NCBI GenBank assembly: GCA_013286585.1
Contig: JABDFK010000009.1
Span: forward strand, 1-55,294
Length of the DNA: 55,294 nt
Reading direction: 5' to 3'
Source: Deltaproteobacteria bacterium
GTDB taxonomy: Bacteria; Bdellovibrionota; Bdellovibrionia; Bdellovibrionales; Bdellovibrionaceae
The notes below the pieces were generated by a model, which made no database searches, was not told the DNA's origin, and saw only the letters and a program-made list of their open reading frames with translations. This document shows, piece after piece, positions 26,084 through 34,112 of the stretch (within the stretch, counting starts at the first letter, position 1; each line of letters starts with the position of its first letter). Both the position numbers and the translations under genes were made by a program.

Positions 26084-26941
26084 AAGATATTTAAGAACCT
26101 CAAAATCATGATGCTCGTTTTTATCGATGAAAAGGAATGTATCCGCCCAAAGAGTATCTATGCCGGTCGAAATTATTTTCTCGATCTCATCTTTTGTGAC
26201 AATTCTGTTTTCTTTATGGGTGGTCCAAGCTTGATATCCACGGCTCCAGAATTCCTCGAAAGTGCTGAGCAGATTTGGGTTGCGCCGGGAACCCGGCTGA
26301 TGCGCAGAAATCGAAATCTCAACGAACCATATAGGCTTCGGACGGGCAGTAAACATCAATGAAGCACCTTCCAGCATTAATTTTTCTGCGCCTTCGATAT
26401 CAGCCATGATGAGGCAGCGTTGACCATTGAATCTTGATCCCAGAGCCACGTCCATTGTCGAACAGGGAACCAGAGTCGAAAAGTATTTCGAGACTCCACC
26501 CCAGGCTTCGACCATGGATGCTCCGGAACCTCCGCCATAAATATCGACAACACCAATTTTATCACAGAGCGCGACCGGGAAAATCTCGATTTTCGATTGC
26601 CAGCCGTTGGCGGTAACGTTGCGCATGAGGTAATTCAGATTCTGTGCCATGGGCTCAAAGGCCACAACATACTTTTTATGTTGGAGGGCCATGCAACAAT
26701 AATAGCCGATATTCGCGCCAACATTGATGACCACATCCACAGATTCAAGAAGTTTTAGAAAAATTTTTGTTTCCCCGGGTTCAAAGGAACCAGATTCCAT
26801 CGTCGGATTTCCAATCAATTTAAATCCCATGGGGGTCATCATTGGCTGACGGCCGTCAGGAATACTACTTCTCCATCGAACGTAAGTCACGGCAAGGCGA
26901 GGAAAGACTTTTTTTAATAACTGAATAATCTTGGTTTTCAT
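26054..26941 (-). CDS. FkbM family methyltransferase
   Basis: A 295-residue protein with the FkbM-type S-adenosylmethionine site: VVINVGANIGYYCCMAL near residues 70-86, AFEPMAQNLNYL with the acidic loop, and DIEGAEKLMLEGA near 183-195, a hallmark of the family. Members O-methylate sugars, lipids or secondary metabolites. A basic, hydrophobic N-terminus (KIIQLLKKVFPRLAVTYVRW) may bind a membrane. It is the third gene of a unit with the receiver and the SDR protein. The start follows AAGGATAT. Substrate unknown. Confidence 0.85.
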   Translation of the reverse strand: MKTKIIQLLKKVFPRLAVTYVRWRSSIPDGRQPMMTPMGFKLIGNPTMESGSFEPGETKIFLKLLESVDVVINVGANIGYYCCMALQHKKYVVAFEPMAQNLNYLMRNVTANGWQSKIEIFPVALCDKIGVVDIYGGGSGASMVEAWGGVSKYFSTLVPCSTMDVALGSRFNGQRCLIMADIEGAEKLMLEGASLMFTARPKPIWFVEISISAHQPGSRRNPNLLSTFEEFWSRGYQAWTTHKENRIVTKDEIEKIISTGIDTLWADTFLFIDKNEHHDFEVLKYLSITTVDHIR

Positions 26942-26989
26942 ATATGGGAGAATATCCTTAAATCGGACAACAAAGGCAATATTTTTCGA

Positions 26990-27946
26990 TCATTTAAGCT
27001 CTTGCGGGACCAATCGACTGAGCTCTTTTTCATTTTTTCGAAAGCGGCCCCCCCAGTCTTTCTGTGAAGGCAAGAAGCGCACGATGAATTTGTGAAACCA
27101 ATTTCGCGGAACCAGTTTACGCAGGACCGAAAAGGCGACGGAATCTATTGTTACCGCCACCCATAAGGGTGGCTCCTTAGATCCGCACAGCACTATGATT
27201 TGATCGGTGATTTTTTCCGGCGTAGTTAGCGATCGGTTCATCAGACGGGTGATCCATGTTTCCATGTTGTAATAATAGTCCGCATAGGGTCCGTCCAGCG
27301 CCTTGCTGAGCTCTGCTTTTTTTGAAAAGTAAACTCTGGTGAACGAACTAGAATTAATAAATCCTGGTTGTATCAAGCTGACGTTGATACCAAAGGGTCG
27401 AAGCTCATACCATAAGGCTTCTGTCGCCCCTTCTAACGCATGCTTCGAGGCGCTGTACGAGGCCATCGTCGGCATAGCCACCATGCCGCTGACAGAGGAC
27501 ACGTTAATAATTTTTCCAAAACCGCGCTCACGCATGGAAGGAATCACCAGGCGAATTAAGGCCATGGGGGCCAAATAATTAACGCTCAACTGGTGAATTT
27601 CAGATTCATCATCCATGTGTTCGATGGTCGAGCGATAAGAAATCCCTGCGTTGTTAATCAAAATATCCACGGATCGCCAGAGTGCAAAGACACTGGCCAC
27701 CAAAGCTTCCCGCTGGATTTGATCGGTGACGTCCAAGTGGCGAACGATGAATCGGTCGCTCTCTGGAAGCTCTAGTCGCAATCTATCCACGTCAGTTTCC
27801 TTTCGTGCTGTAGCAACCACACGGTAATTATTTTTCTTATGAAAGGCCCTGGCCAAAGCCAGCCCCAAGCCCGATCCGCAACCGGTAATAAACACCACCG
27901 GAAGGCCTGATTTTCGTATTGAAGAACTACGGCCAAACCGGTTCAT
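26990..27946 (-). CDS. Short-chain dehydrogenase/reductase
   Basis: A 318-residue SDR oxidoreductase. The cofactor motif TGCGSGLG is at 21-28 with Arg 47 in TARK suggesting NADP preference, NNAG is at about 98-101, and the catalytic Ser and YSASK follow (SSVSGMVAMPTMASYSASK split across 145-163). Classical length is about 250; here a C-terminal extension of 60 residues, basic and hydrophobic, resembles retinol dehydrogenase-type, membrane-associated SDRs. The ATG overlaps the receiver's stop by four bases (ATGA), showing tight coupling. Substrate is likely a lipid or steroid-like alcohol or ketone, an inference only. Confidence 0.88.
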   Translation of the reverse strand: MNRFGRSSSIRKSGLPVVFITGCGSGLGLALARAFHKKNNYRVVATARKETDVDRLRLELPESDRFIVRHLDVTDQIQREALVASVFALWRSVDILINNAGISYRSTIEHMDDESEIHQLSVNYLAPMALIRLVIPSMRERGFGKIINVSSVSGMVAMPTMASYSASKHALEGATEALWYELRPFGINVSLIQPGFINSSSFTRVYFSKKAELSKALDGPYADYYYNMETWITRLMNRSLTTPEKITDQIIVLCGSKEPPLWVAVTIDSVAFSVLRKLVPRNWFHKFIVRFLPSQKDWGGRFRKNEKELSRLVPQELK

Positions 27947-28398
27947 ACAAAGGGATCCATACTCATTGGAGCGTTAGTGATGGACCCAAGGTTAAATATT
28001 TTATCGGTCACTTTTCTCATGTCGTTCAGATTTAAAGGCTTGGGCAAAAAATTGGGCATCAACGTGTGACTTTTCAAATGTTCGGCGATCTTTTTTTCAT
28101 TGGAAGATGACACGATCACAAATCTTTCCCTCTGAGCAAGAGTCGCCTTTTGCCACAGATCTAAACCAGTTCCTGATCCGGAAAGAAAAATATCGGCAAC
28201 GATAAGATCGTAAAACAGATTTTGTTGAAGCAGGGACGCGATCATGGCCGAGGCCTCGACCTCGCTGGTCGCCCAATCCACTTTCATGTCGATGCCCATA
28301 GTTCGCAGCACAGTTTCCCAGAGCACATCGATAGAAGTATCATCATCAACGATCAACACTCTTCGTGGAACCGCATCCTTGGTTTTCAAGTGAGTCAT
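27943..28398 (-). CDS. Single-domain response regulator receiver
   Basis: A 151-residue protein that is only a receiver domain: LIVDDDTS with the acidic cluster, phosphoacceptor Asp in LIVADIFLSG, the Ser in IVSSSN and the Lys in LPKPL. No output domain follows, so it must act through a protein partner, perhaps the orphan kinase or an activator elsewhere. The ATG at 28398 is chosen for its GGGGGTG ribosome site; longer in-frame starts would add a hydrophobic stretch unlike the family. A TATAAT hexamer lies at 28447-28452 (minus) and a CCTAC/GTAGG inverted repeat at 28433-28445, a possible operator. First gene of the SDR-FkbM unit. Confidence 0.85.
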   Translation of the reverse strand: MTHLKTKDAVPRRVLIVDDDTSIDVLWETVLRTMGIDMKVDWATSEVEASAMIASLLQQNLFYDLIVADIFLSGSGTGLDLWQKATLAQRERFVIVSSSNEKKIAEHLKSHTLMPNFLPKPLNLNDMRKVTDKIFNLGSITNAPMSMDPFV

Positions 28399-28637
28399 TT
28401 GCACCCCCTGCAAAGATTTCCTGAAATAGCATCCTACTTGGTAGGTATTATACACCGATAAGTTTGGCGTGCGAGGATACTTGGCGGCCTTCAGATCTTT
28501 TAACAGAACCAGTGACACAAGAGTCAAAAAGACCACTCGCGTTCATGAGTGTCACGGTGCGATTAAGATTTATAAATAAAAAACGCGATTCATTTGCTGG
28601 CACAAAGTTTGGTGAAATTTCCGACAACATGTCTCTG

Positions 28638-28653
28638 TGGCATTCAATTTGCA
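28638..28653 (+). promoter_or_regulatory. Sigma-54 promoter upstream of the 28696 gene
   Basis: TGGCATTCAATTTGCA has the GG and GC of a sigma-54 promoter at ten-base spacing and differs from the element at 25684 by only two bases. It lies 43 bases before the ATG at 28696. The rest of 28399-28695 holds the receiver's promoter region and no gene that I can support. Confidence 0.8.
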
Positions 28654-28695
28654 AAGACTCAGCAAAGTTGAATGCTAAAACCAAAGGGGATATGT

Positions 28696-29031
28696 ATGAA
28701 AAAGATTTGCGCGATGCTGACGATACTTCTTTCCATAAATGCTTTTGCTTACAGCTATGTTTGTTCGGTCGGAGACGGTGCTAAGCCGACCTCTGAATTT
28801 AAAGGAACTATGGCTAGCAACAGCAAGGCACTCGTAGCAACTGTGAACGACAGCGGGGTTTATTTGTCCAACAAAGATGGACGATTTTTATTGGGCCTAG
28901 TCACTTCCGGAATGCAAGACATGGCGGCAACCATCTCTGACAATGTGGCGGCACCTCTGACCCTGGTTTATATTCATGGAGATTCTCAGCTGATCATGGC
29001 TTGTGCGATCTCCGCGGATCCTGCTCCGTAA
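28696..29031 (+). CDS. Small secreted protein, paralogue of the 25739 gene
   Basis: A 111-residue exported protein: signal peptide MKKICAMLTILLSINAFA, then a two-cysteine domain (YVCSVGDG, MACAIS). It shares with the 25739 product the blocks FKGTMA, VATVND.GVYLSNKDGRFLLGLV and LTLVYIHGDSQLI. The ATG at 28696 is preferred to one at 28672 because it begins the signal peptide and follows AAAGGGG. The promoter, the ribosome site and the signal are conserved with the paralogue, so an old tandem duplication separated by the receiver operon is likely. Function unknown. Confidence 0.75.
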   Translation: MKKICAMLTILLSINAFAYSYVCSVGDGAKPTSEFKGTMASNSKALVATVNDSGVYLSNKDGRFLLGLVTSGMQDMAATISDNVAAPLTLVYIHGDSQLIMACAISADPAP

Positions 29032-29142
29032 GCAAGGCAAATTTTTCCAATTTACTTTCCTAGGACTGGGCCAGCAGAAAACTTCTGGATTCCGCCCTCT
29101 TTAGTGTTATAAAAATGGTTTTCCATTATAATAAGGAAACCT

Positions 29143-30045
29143 ATGACACTAAAGTCTTTCGAACTTGCGCAAGCCAATATTCTTATCGTTGATGATCGGC
29201 CCGATAACCTATTTGTACTTGAGACAGTTCTAAAGGACTCACCAGAGTATAATGTCGTGAGCGCAACCTCGGGTCAGGAGGCCATAGAGCATGTTAAGAA
29301 CATGGATTTTGCCTTGATTCTACTGGATATTCAGATGCCCGTCATGGACGGTTTTCAAACTGCGGCAAAAATAAAATCTATGGATCGTGGTCGTGACATT
29401 CCAATTATTATGGTCACTGCGATCTACAAAGAGGACCCGCATGTACTTAAAGGATATTCTGTTGGGGCCATTGATTATGTTGGAAAGCCATTCAATCCAG
29501 ACATTTTGAAGGCCAAAGTCGGAGTGTATGCAAACTTATATTTGAAGTCGCGCCAGTTAAAGATTCAAAATCAATTTCTTCACGACGCGCAAAACCTGAT
29601 TTCGCAAGAACGAAATATTCGATCAGTGCTGGAAACTCTGCCGGTAGGAGTACTGGTGGCTGATAACTCTGGGAAGATCTATGAGATCAATAGACAGGCC
29701 ACCGAAATTTGGGGTGGAACTAAGAACTTTGAGTTAGATGATTACAGCGCTTGCATTGGCTGGTGGTTTGAAAGTGGCAACGCGATTAAGGCCCAGGAAT
29801 GGGCATGGTCGCGGGCCATCGAATCTGGAGAAACTTCTCAAAACGAGGTCATTACTATCCAGTGTTTTGATGGTTCAAAGAAAATTATTTTGAATTCAGC
29901 GTCACCACTTCGAGATATACAGGGAAAAATTATAGGAGCCATCGACGTTATTCAAGACATCACAAATGAAAAGTGGGTCAAGGCTGAACAAGAAAAACAG
30001 AAGTCTTCCAGTTTGGATTCAATTGGTGATCCCGGTACGACTTGA
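29143..30045 (+). CDS. Receiver-PAS protein, 3' end running into tRNA-Arg
   Basis: A 300-residue cytoplasmic signalling protein. The receiver (about 10-125) has ILIVDDRP, phosphoacceptor Asp in LILLDIQMPVMDG, Thr in MVTA and Lys in GKPF. A coiled linker leads to a PAS domain (about 160-280: VLVADNSGKIYEIN, closing with GAIDVIQDITNEK). The sequence then stops after a short helix; proteins of this layout normally continue into a histidine kinase. The last seven residues (GDPGTT and stop) are encoded by bases antisense to the tRNA-Arg gene, so the reading frame ends inside an RNA gene. It may be a truncated hybrid kinase or may work as it stands. An AAGGAAA site precedes the ATG. Confidence 0.75.
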   Translation: MTLKSFELAQANILIVDDRPDNLFVLETVLKDSPEYNVVSATSGQEAIEHVKNMDFALILLDIQMPVMDGFQTAAKIKSMDRGRDIPIIMVTAIYKEDPHVLKGYSVGAIDYVGKPFNPDILKAKVGVYANLYLKSRQLKIQNQFLHDAQNLISQERNIRSVLETLPVGVLVADNSGKIYEINRQATEIWGGTKNFELDDYSACIGWWFESGNAIKAQEWAWSRAIESGETSQNEVITIQCFDGSKKIILNSASPLRDIQGKIIGAIDVIQDITNEKWVKAEQEKQKSSSLDSIGDPGTT

Positions 30046-30100
30046 ACGTACGACCTATTGCTTAGAAGGCAATTGCTCTATCCAGCTGAGCTACGGGACC
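30024..30100 (-). tRNA. tRNA-Arg (anticodon TCT)
   Basis: Read on the minus strand, 77 bases fold as a full cloverleaf: acceptor GGTCCCG paired with CGGGATC (one G-T), anticodon stem ATTGC/GCAAT with loop CTTCTAA giving anticodon TCT, and T arm GTACG-TTCAAGT-CGTAC. The terminal CCA is encoded. It is 45 bases downstream of the MBL hydrolase gene on the same strand and could be read through from it. Confidence 0.95.
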
Positions 30101-30144
30101 ATGTCGGATAGGGTTTTCTCTCAAAAATAATTGGGCTAGTCAAA

Positions 30145-31020
30145 TCAAAGCGCTTTGAAGTCGGCTCCGGCGCGTTCTACCTTGCCAAAGGCGCGGTAGG
30201 GATCGTGCTCGAAGAACAAATACCAGCCTTGGTCGGCAGCGGGGCCCAAAAAACGGGTTTTTTCTTCGATCAAAAGTAGGGGGTTTAAGTCGTATCCCAT
30301 CACCCACGGCAAGCGCACATGAGAGGCCGTGGGGACTAGGTCTCCGCAATAGAGCACCGTGGTTTTGCCGTCGGTGACTTTGACCATCTGGTGGCCCTGA
30401 GTGTGGCCGTTGGAAACGTAGACTGAAATTCCCGGCAGCAGATTTTCTTTTTCTCCGTCGATCAGATTTAGAACTCCGGCTTTGAGCAAAGGTTCAAAGT
30501 TGCAGGGGAAGTAGCTGGCCTTTTCCCGCAGATTGGGATTTTGCGCGTTCTGCAGGTTGGATTTTTGCACGTAATACTTGGCGTTGCTGAAGGTGGGCTT
30601 AAGCTCGCCGCCAATTTCACTGACGCCGCCACCGCAGTGATCGAAGTGCAGGTGGGTGAGGATGACATCGGTGATATCGCTGGGCTCTAAGCCTTCGGCC
30701 TTCAGTGATTTTAGCAAGGTGTCGCCGCCCTCTTTGACGGCGTACATTTCGGCAAATTTGCCGCCCAGTTTTTCACCGAATTTGGCAACGAAATCTTGGC
30801 CGACTCCGCAGTCGACCAGAATTCGGCGCTGAGGACTTTTCAGCAAAAGTCCGCGGGCCTCCATAGCGATGCGATTTTTGTCGTCGGCAGGATTGGATTT
30901 TTCCCAGAGCACTTTGGGGACGGTGCCGAACATGGCGCCGCCATCTAGGCCGAAGACTCCGGTGTTGATGGGGCAGACTTCGTAGTCTCCGATTTTTAGG
31001 CGGGTGGGGGAAGCGCTCAT
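30145..31020 (-). CDS. Metallo-beta-lactamase fold hydrolase
   Basis: A 291-residue cytoplasmic MBL-fold protein. The metal motif THLHFDHCGG (HxHxDH) is near residue 115, with GHTQGHQM and YCGDLVPTASH supplying later His and Asp ligands. Such enzymes include lactonases, thioesterases and RNases; the sequence resembles the quorum-quenching lactonase branch only loosely. The ATG at 31020 overlaps the stop of the acyltransferase gene (ATGA), which fixes the start. It is the last gene of the activator-cdsA-plsC unit, so a lipid-related or lactone substrate is plausible but unproven. Confidence 0.87.
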   Translation of the reverse strand: MSASPTRLKIGDYEVCPINTGVFGLDGGAMFGTVPKVLWEKSNPADDKNRIAMEARGLLLKSPQRRILVDCGVGQDFVAKFGEKLGGKFAEMYAVKEGGDTLLKSLKAEGLEPSDITDVILTHLHFDHCGGGVSEIGGELKPTFSNAKYYVQKSNLQNAQNPNLREKASYFPCNFEPLLKAGVLNLIDGEKENLLPGISVYVSNGHTQGHQMVKVTDGKTTVLYCGDLVPTASHVRLPWVMGYDLNPLLLIEEKTRFLGPAADQGWYLFFEHDPYRAFGKVERAGADFKAL

Positions 31021-31769
31021 CACGATCCCTTCCATTCAGGATTTTCAGTGTGATCGAAGGCCTTGGGATTAATTCCCACCACCCACTTGCGGTAGTCCGC
31101 GTAGACTTCTTCAATGGGGGCCGGTTCATGCACAGGACCCACGTGAATTTTCAATTTTCCGGGCTTTGCGAACGGGGCACCTTTCGGCCAAAGCTCGCCG
31201 TTGCCCTCTAGGTAAAGATAAAGAATGGGGGTTTTCGTGCGCTCAGCGAAAATACTGACACCGCGCTTGAAATCGTGAATTTTTCCGTCCTGACTGCGGG
31301 TTCCCTCAGGAAAAAGAATTAACCACATGCGATCCAAGTCGCTGAGCAGAGTGATGATCAACTTAATGGCCTCGCCCTTGCGATCATGGCGATCGATAGG
31401 AATAGCACCTAAGCAGTGCTGAGAAAAAAAAGTGAAGAAGGGATTACTGAAAAAATAATCCTTGGCTGCAGCTATGTAGAGATCGCGCCAATAGCGAAAA
31501 GGGATAGAGGCTGCGATGCTTGTAGCGTCCAAGTGACTGGCGTGATTCGAGATGATCAAAAGCTTCGGATATTTTTTGAAGACAGCGTGATAGTCGCCGA
31601 CGACTTTGAGGCGAATATAAAATTTGAAAACGAAACCCTTGAGATAAAGGCTCCACATTGCTTTCATCGCCATGCTGAACATATCAATGTGCCGCGTGAA
31701 TAGCGGCAGGTGCTTCATGTGTGTCGGCAGCTTAGTCCATTGATCGTTGTCGTAGCTCCACTCTTTCAT
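31020..31769 (-). CDS. 1-acyl-glycerol-3-phosphate acyltransferase (PlsC-like)
   Basis: A 249-residue membrane-associated acyltransferase that would turn lysophosphatidate into phosphatidate. The catalytic NHASHLD (NHxxxxD) and the substrate-binding FPEGTRS are both visible, in the usual order, with a hydrophobic N-terminal segment. Length and motifs are typical. It sits between a CdsA-like and an MBL gene with ATGA overlaps on both sides; the CdsA step directly follows in phospholipid synthesis, so these two genes make pathway sense together. It may be an extra copy beside a housekeeping plsC elsewhere. Confidence 0.88.
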   Translation of the reverse strand: MKEWSYDNDQWTKLPTHMKHLPLFTRHIDMFSMAMKAMWSLYLKGFVFKFYIRLKVVGDYHAVFKKYPKLLIISNHASHLDATSIAASIPFRYWRDLYIAAAKDYFFSNPFFTFFSQHCLGAIPIDRHDRKGEAIKLIITLLSDLDRMWLILFPEGTRSQDGKIHDFKRGVSIFAERTKTPILYLYLEGNGELWPKGAPFAKPGKLKIHVGPVHEPAPIEEVYADYRKWVVGINPKAFDHTENPEWKGS

Positions 31770-32683
31770 CCGATTTTACCTTGTAGGAAGAGCATCACAT
31801 AATAGTAAATCGGAGCGACGAAGATCAAGCGGTCCATACGCTGAAGGAAGTCTCCGCGTCCCAGAACGAACGCGCCCAGCGTACGGATGCCGGCGTCTCT
31901 GCGGATGACGTCCATCAAAGTGTCGCCGAAAAGTCCGCCGACACTGGCGACGATTCCACTGGTCAGCCAATAGATCTCTGAGCGGTCGGGCAGCAGTTGC
32001 CTCATGGCGGCGGCGACAAAGATGGTAATGATGGCGCTGACGAAAAATCCAGCGTAGGTGCGGCGGTGATCAATTTCGCTGAAGATTTTTTTTGTTCCCA
32101 CATATCGAGAGATGGCCAAAGTGGTGTTGTCACAAAATTCCGTCAAAATCAGCAAGTACATCAATTGGTAAACGCCATTTTGCAATTTCAACAACAGGCA
32201 AAGATGCATAAAGCACCAGCCCAAGAATACAAAGGCCAAGTTTGTGAGTGAAATGTACTGAATCATATGCCGATAATTGTTGCGCAGCAGGGGCACTAAG
32301 CAGCTGGCACCCAGAACCACCATCGGCCAAATATTATAAACGTCCAGGCGATCGTAATAGACGGAAAAGGCCAGACCAATGATTCCCGCATAGCAAATCA
32401 GCACAAAATAAGTGCGATGAAACATACCCATCAGTTGGAAAAAAACTTTGGCACCAAAAATAGCAAAGATGGTCAAAAATATCAGCGGCCAAGGTTCAGA
32501 AAGTCCGAAAATAAGAAATAAAAATGGAGCCAAGATCAGCCATGATCGAAGGCTGGCCCACGACACCACGAAGTAATAATTTTTCTTCCGCAAAAAATAA
32601 ACAATCAGGCCAGAGACAAAAAGAAAGCTTAAGACGATGGCCGTCGACTGTTGATAAATGGGATCGTGCCAAGCTCCGTTCAT
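31766..32683 (-). CDS. CdsA-like phosphatidate cytidylyltransferase
   Basis: A 305-residue polytopic membrane protein with eight or so hydrophobic segments. Near the C-terminus, GGLFGDTLMDVIRRDAGIR followed by LGRGDFLQRMDRLIF matches the CDP-diglyceride synthase signature (S..GD...S..KR..g.KD......GHGG.lDR.D), although GHGG reads GRGD and the final R.D pair is kept as RMDR. CdsA makes CDP-diacylglycerol from phosphatidate and CTP. The variant signature suggests a divergent branch or altered specificity. It overlaps both neighbours by four bases (ATGA), one a PlsC-like acyltransferase. Confidence 0.8.
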   Translation of the reverse strand: MNGAWHDPIYQQSTAIVLSFLFVSGLIVYFLRKKNYYFVVSWASLRSWLILAPFLFLIFGLSEPWPLIFLTIFAIFGAKVFFQLMGMFHRTYFVLICYAGIIGLAFSVYYDRLDVYNIWPMVVLGASCLVPLLRNNYRHMIQYISLTNLAFVFLGWCFMHLCLLLKLQNGVYQLMYLLILTEFCDNTTLAISRYVGTKKIFSEIDHRRTYAGFFVSAIITIFVAAAMRQLLPDRSEIYWLTSGIVASVGGLFGDTLMDVIRRDAGIRTLGAFVLGRGDFLQRMDRLIFVAPIYYYVMLFLQGKIG

Positions 32684-34023
32684 GATTTCACCTGTTGATT
32701 GTAGGAGAGGTTGTAGGACTTAATTTTTTGATAAAGGCTGCTGCGGGAAATTTTCAGTAGCTCTGCGGCGACCTCGACATCGGGCTCTTTGTTGAGCAGA
32801 TCTTGAATGGCTTCCGATTCGAATTTTTCCAACATGGCCGAGAGTCCTTGCTTGTAGTCGATGGACTTTCCCGACGCCGTCGCTGGATGCAGTAGTACGT
32901 TCACATCCTCGGCACGAATGATTGGTAACGGAGCACTGATGCTTAGCTGTTCGCAGATGCGACGAAGCTCGCGGACATTGCCAGGCCAAGTGTATTGCAT
33001 CAAGCTTTCTAGAGCTTCCGCAGAGAACATTTTGTTGCTTCTGGGTTTCTGCAATGAAAGAAAATGCCTTGATAATTCAGCGATATCTTCTTTTCGTTCC
33101 CGCAAGCTGGGGAGGGAAATCTTTTTTCCGCTGATGCGAAAAAGCAGATCCTCTCTGAATTTTCCCTCTTTCACCAGTTGCTGCAGGTTTTGATTGCTGG
33201 CGACGATGACGCGAGTTTTGATGTGCACTGAATCTTTGGCGCCCACCTTTCGCACTTCGCCGGTTTCCAAGAATCGCAGCAACTTCACCTGTTGATTCAG
33301 TGGCAGGGCTTCAATTTCATCCAAAAACAGATCACCGCCGTGAGCGGCCTCTGCCAGGCCGATTTTCAAACTATCGGCGCCGGTGAACGCCCCTTTCACG
33401 TGGCCGAAGATTTCGGATTCAAATAGGGCTTCGGGAATTCCGGCGATATTCACCGCCACCGCTGGACGATTGGGTTCTTGCAAGTTCAATAGACGAAATG
33501 CGACTTCTTTGCCGGCGCCGGTTTCACCCTCTAGAAGAATCGGGCCGGGCTCTCCGCGAAGGCTGGCGATTTTTCTTTTCACATCTTCAGAGGCTGAACT
33601 GCTCCCCAACCATTGCACCGGTTGGCCACGCCCACGAGACTCAAGACTTCGGATTTGCCAAAGGGCTTCGATTTTTTCTAGGCTGGAAATAACCTCGTCA
33701 GGCAAGAGCGGCTTGGCCAAAAATTTCGAAGCACCGGCCTTCAGGCAGGCCTCCATAAGACTGAGCGAAAGGTCGCCAGACATGGCGATGATTTCCACTT
33801 TGGAATTTTGCGCCAAAATTTTTTGAATTAAACCTGGACCTTCGGCAGTCCGAGTATTGCCTTTGAGGTGCATGTCCACAAAGGCCGCGTGAAAGTTAGG
33901 CGATGAAATCGGAAGCTCGCCGGTGTTGGTCGAAATCATTTGCCACTGATTGGGCAAAATAAGGCGAATCGCATCGACGATGATGGGATCGTCATCGACG
34001 ACCAAAAGTGTAAAAGAAGCCAT
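32680..34023 (-). CDS. NtrC-type sigma-54 activator with receiver domain
   Basis: A 447-residue enhancer-binding protein. The receiver (1-115) has the DDD cluster, phosphoacceptor Asp 50, Ser 82 and Lys 104. The AAA+ domain has Walker A GETGAGKE at 166-173, GAFTGA at 211-216 (the loop contacting sigma-54), Walker B LFLDEIE at 232-238, and the arginine-finger region FREDLLFR. A Fis-type helix-turn-helix ends the protein (VAAELLKISRSSLYQKIK). It should therefore activate sigma-54 promoters when phosphorylated. It is the first gene of an overlapping unit with cdsA-, plsC- and MBL-type genes; the kinase partner is not adjacent. Confidence 0.93.
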   Translation of the reverse strand: MASFTLLVVDDDPIIVDAIRLILPNQWQMISTNTGELPISSPNFHAAFVDMHLKGNTRTAEGPGLIQKILAQNSKVEIIAMSGDLSLSLMEACLKAGASKFLAKPLLPDEVISSLEKIEALWQIRSLESRGRGQPVQWLGSSSASEDVKRKIASLRGEPGPILLEGETGAGKEVAFRLLNLQEPNRPAVAVNIAGIPEALFESEIFGHVKGAFTGADSLKIGLAEAAHGGDLFLDEIEALPLNQQVKLLRFLETGEVRKVGAKDSVHIKTRVIVASNQNLQQLVKEGKFREDLLFRISGKKISLPSLRERKEDIAELSRHFLSLQKPRSNKMFSAEALESLMQYTWPGNVRELRRICEQLSISAPLPIIRAEDVNVLLHPATASGKSIDYKQGLSAMLEKFESEAIQDLLNKEPDVEVAAELLKISRSSLYQKIKSYNLSYNQQVKS

Positions 34024-34112
34024 ATCAAGAGTCTCTCAGGCCGGCGAGTCAGAAGCGAGCGTTTTTGCGTGATGTTATCGACAAGTTCATGGCGTTTTGC
34101 CATGATAGCGGC

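Noticed and set aside
28464..28784. 106-residue frame overlapping the start of the 28696 gene
   Set aside because: It overlaps the sigma-54 promoter and a supported secreted-protein gene in another frame, with no recognisable domain.
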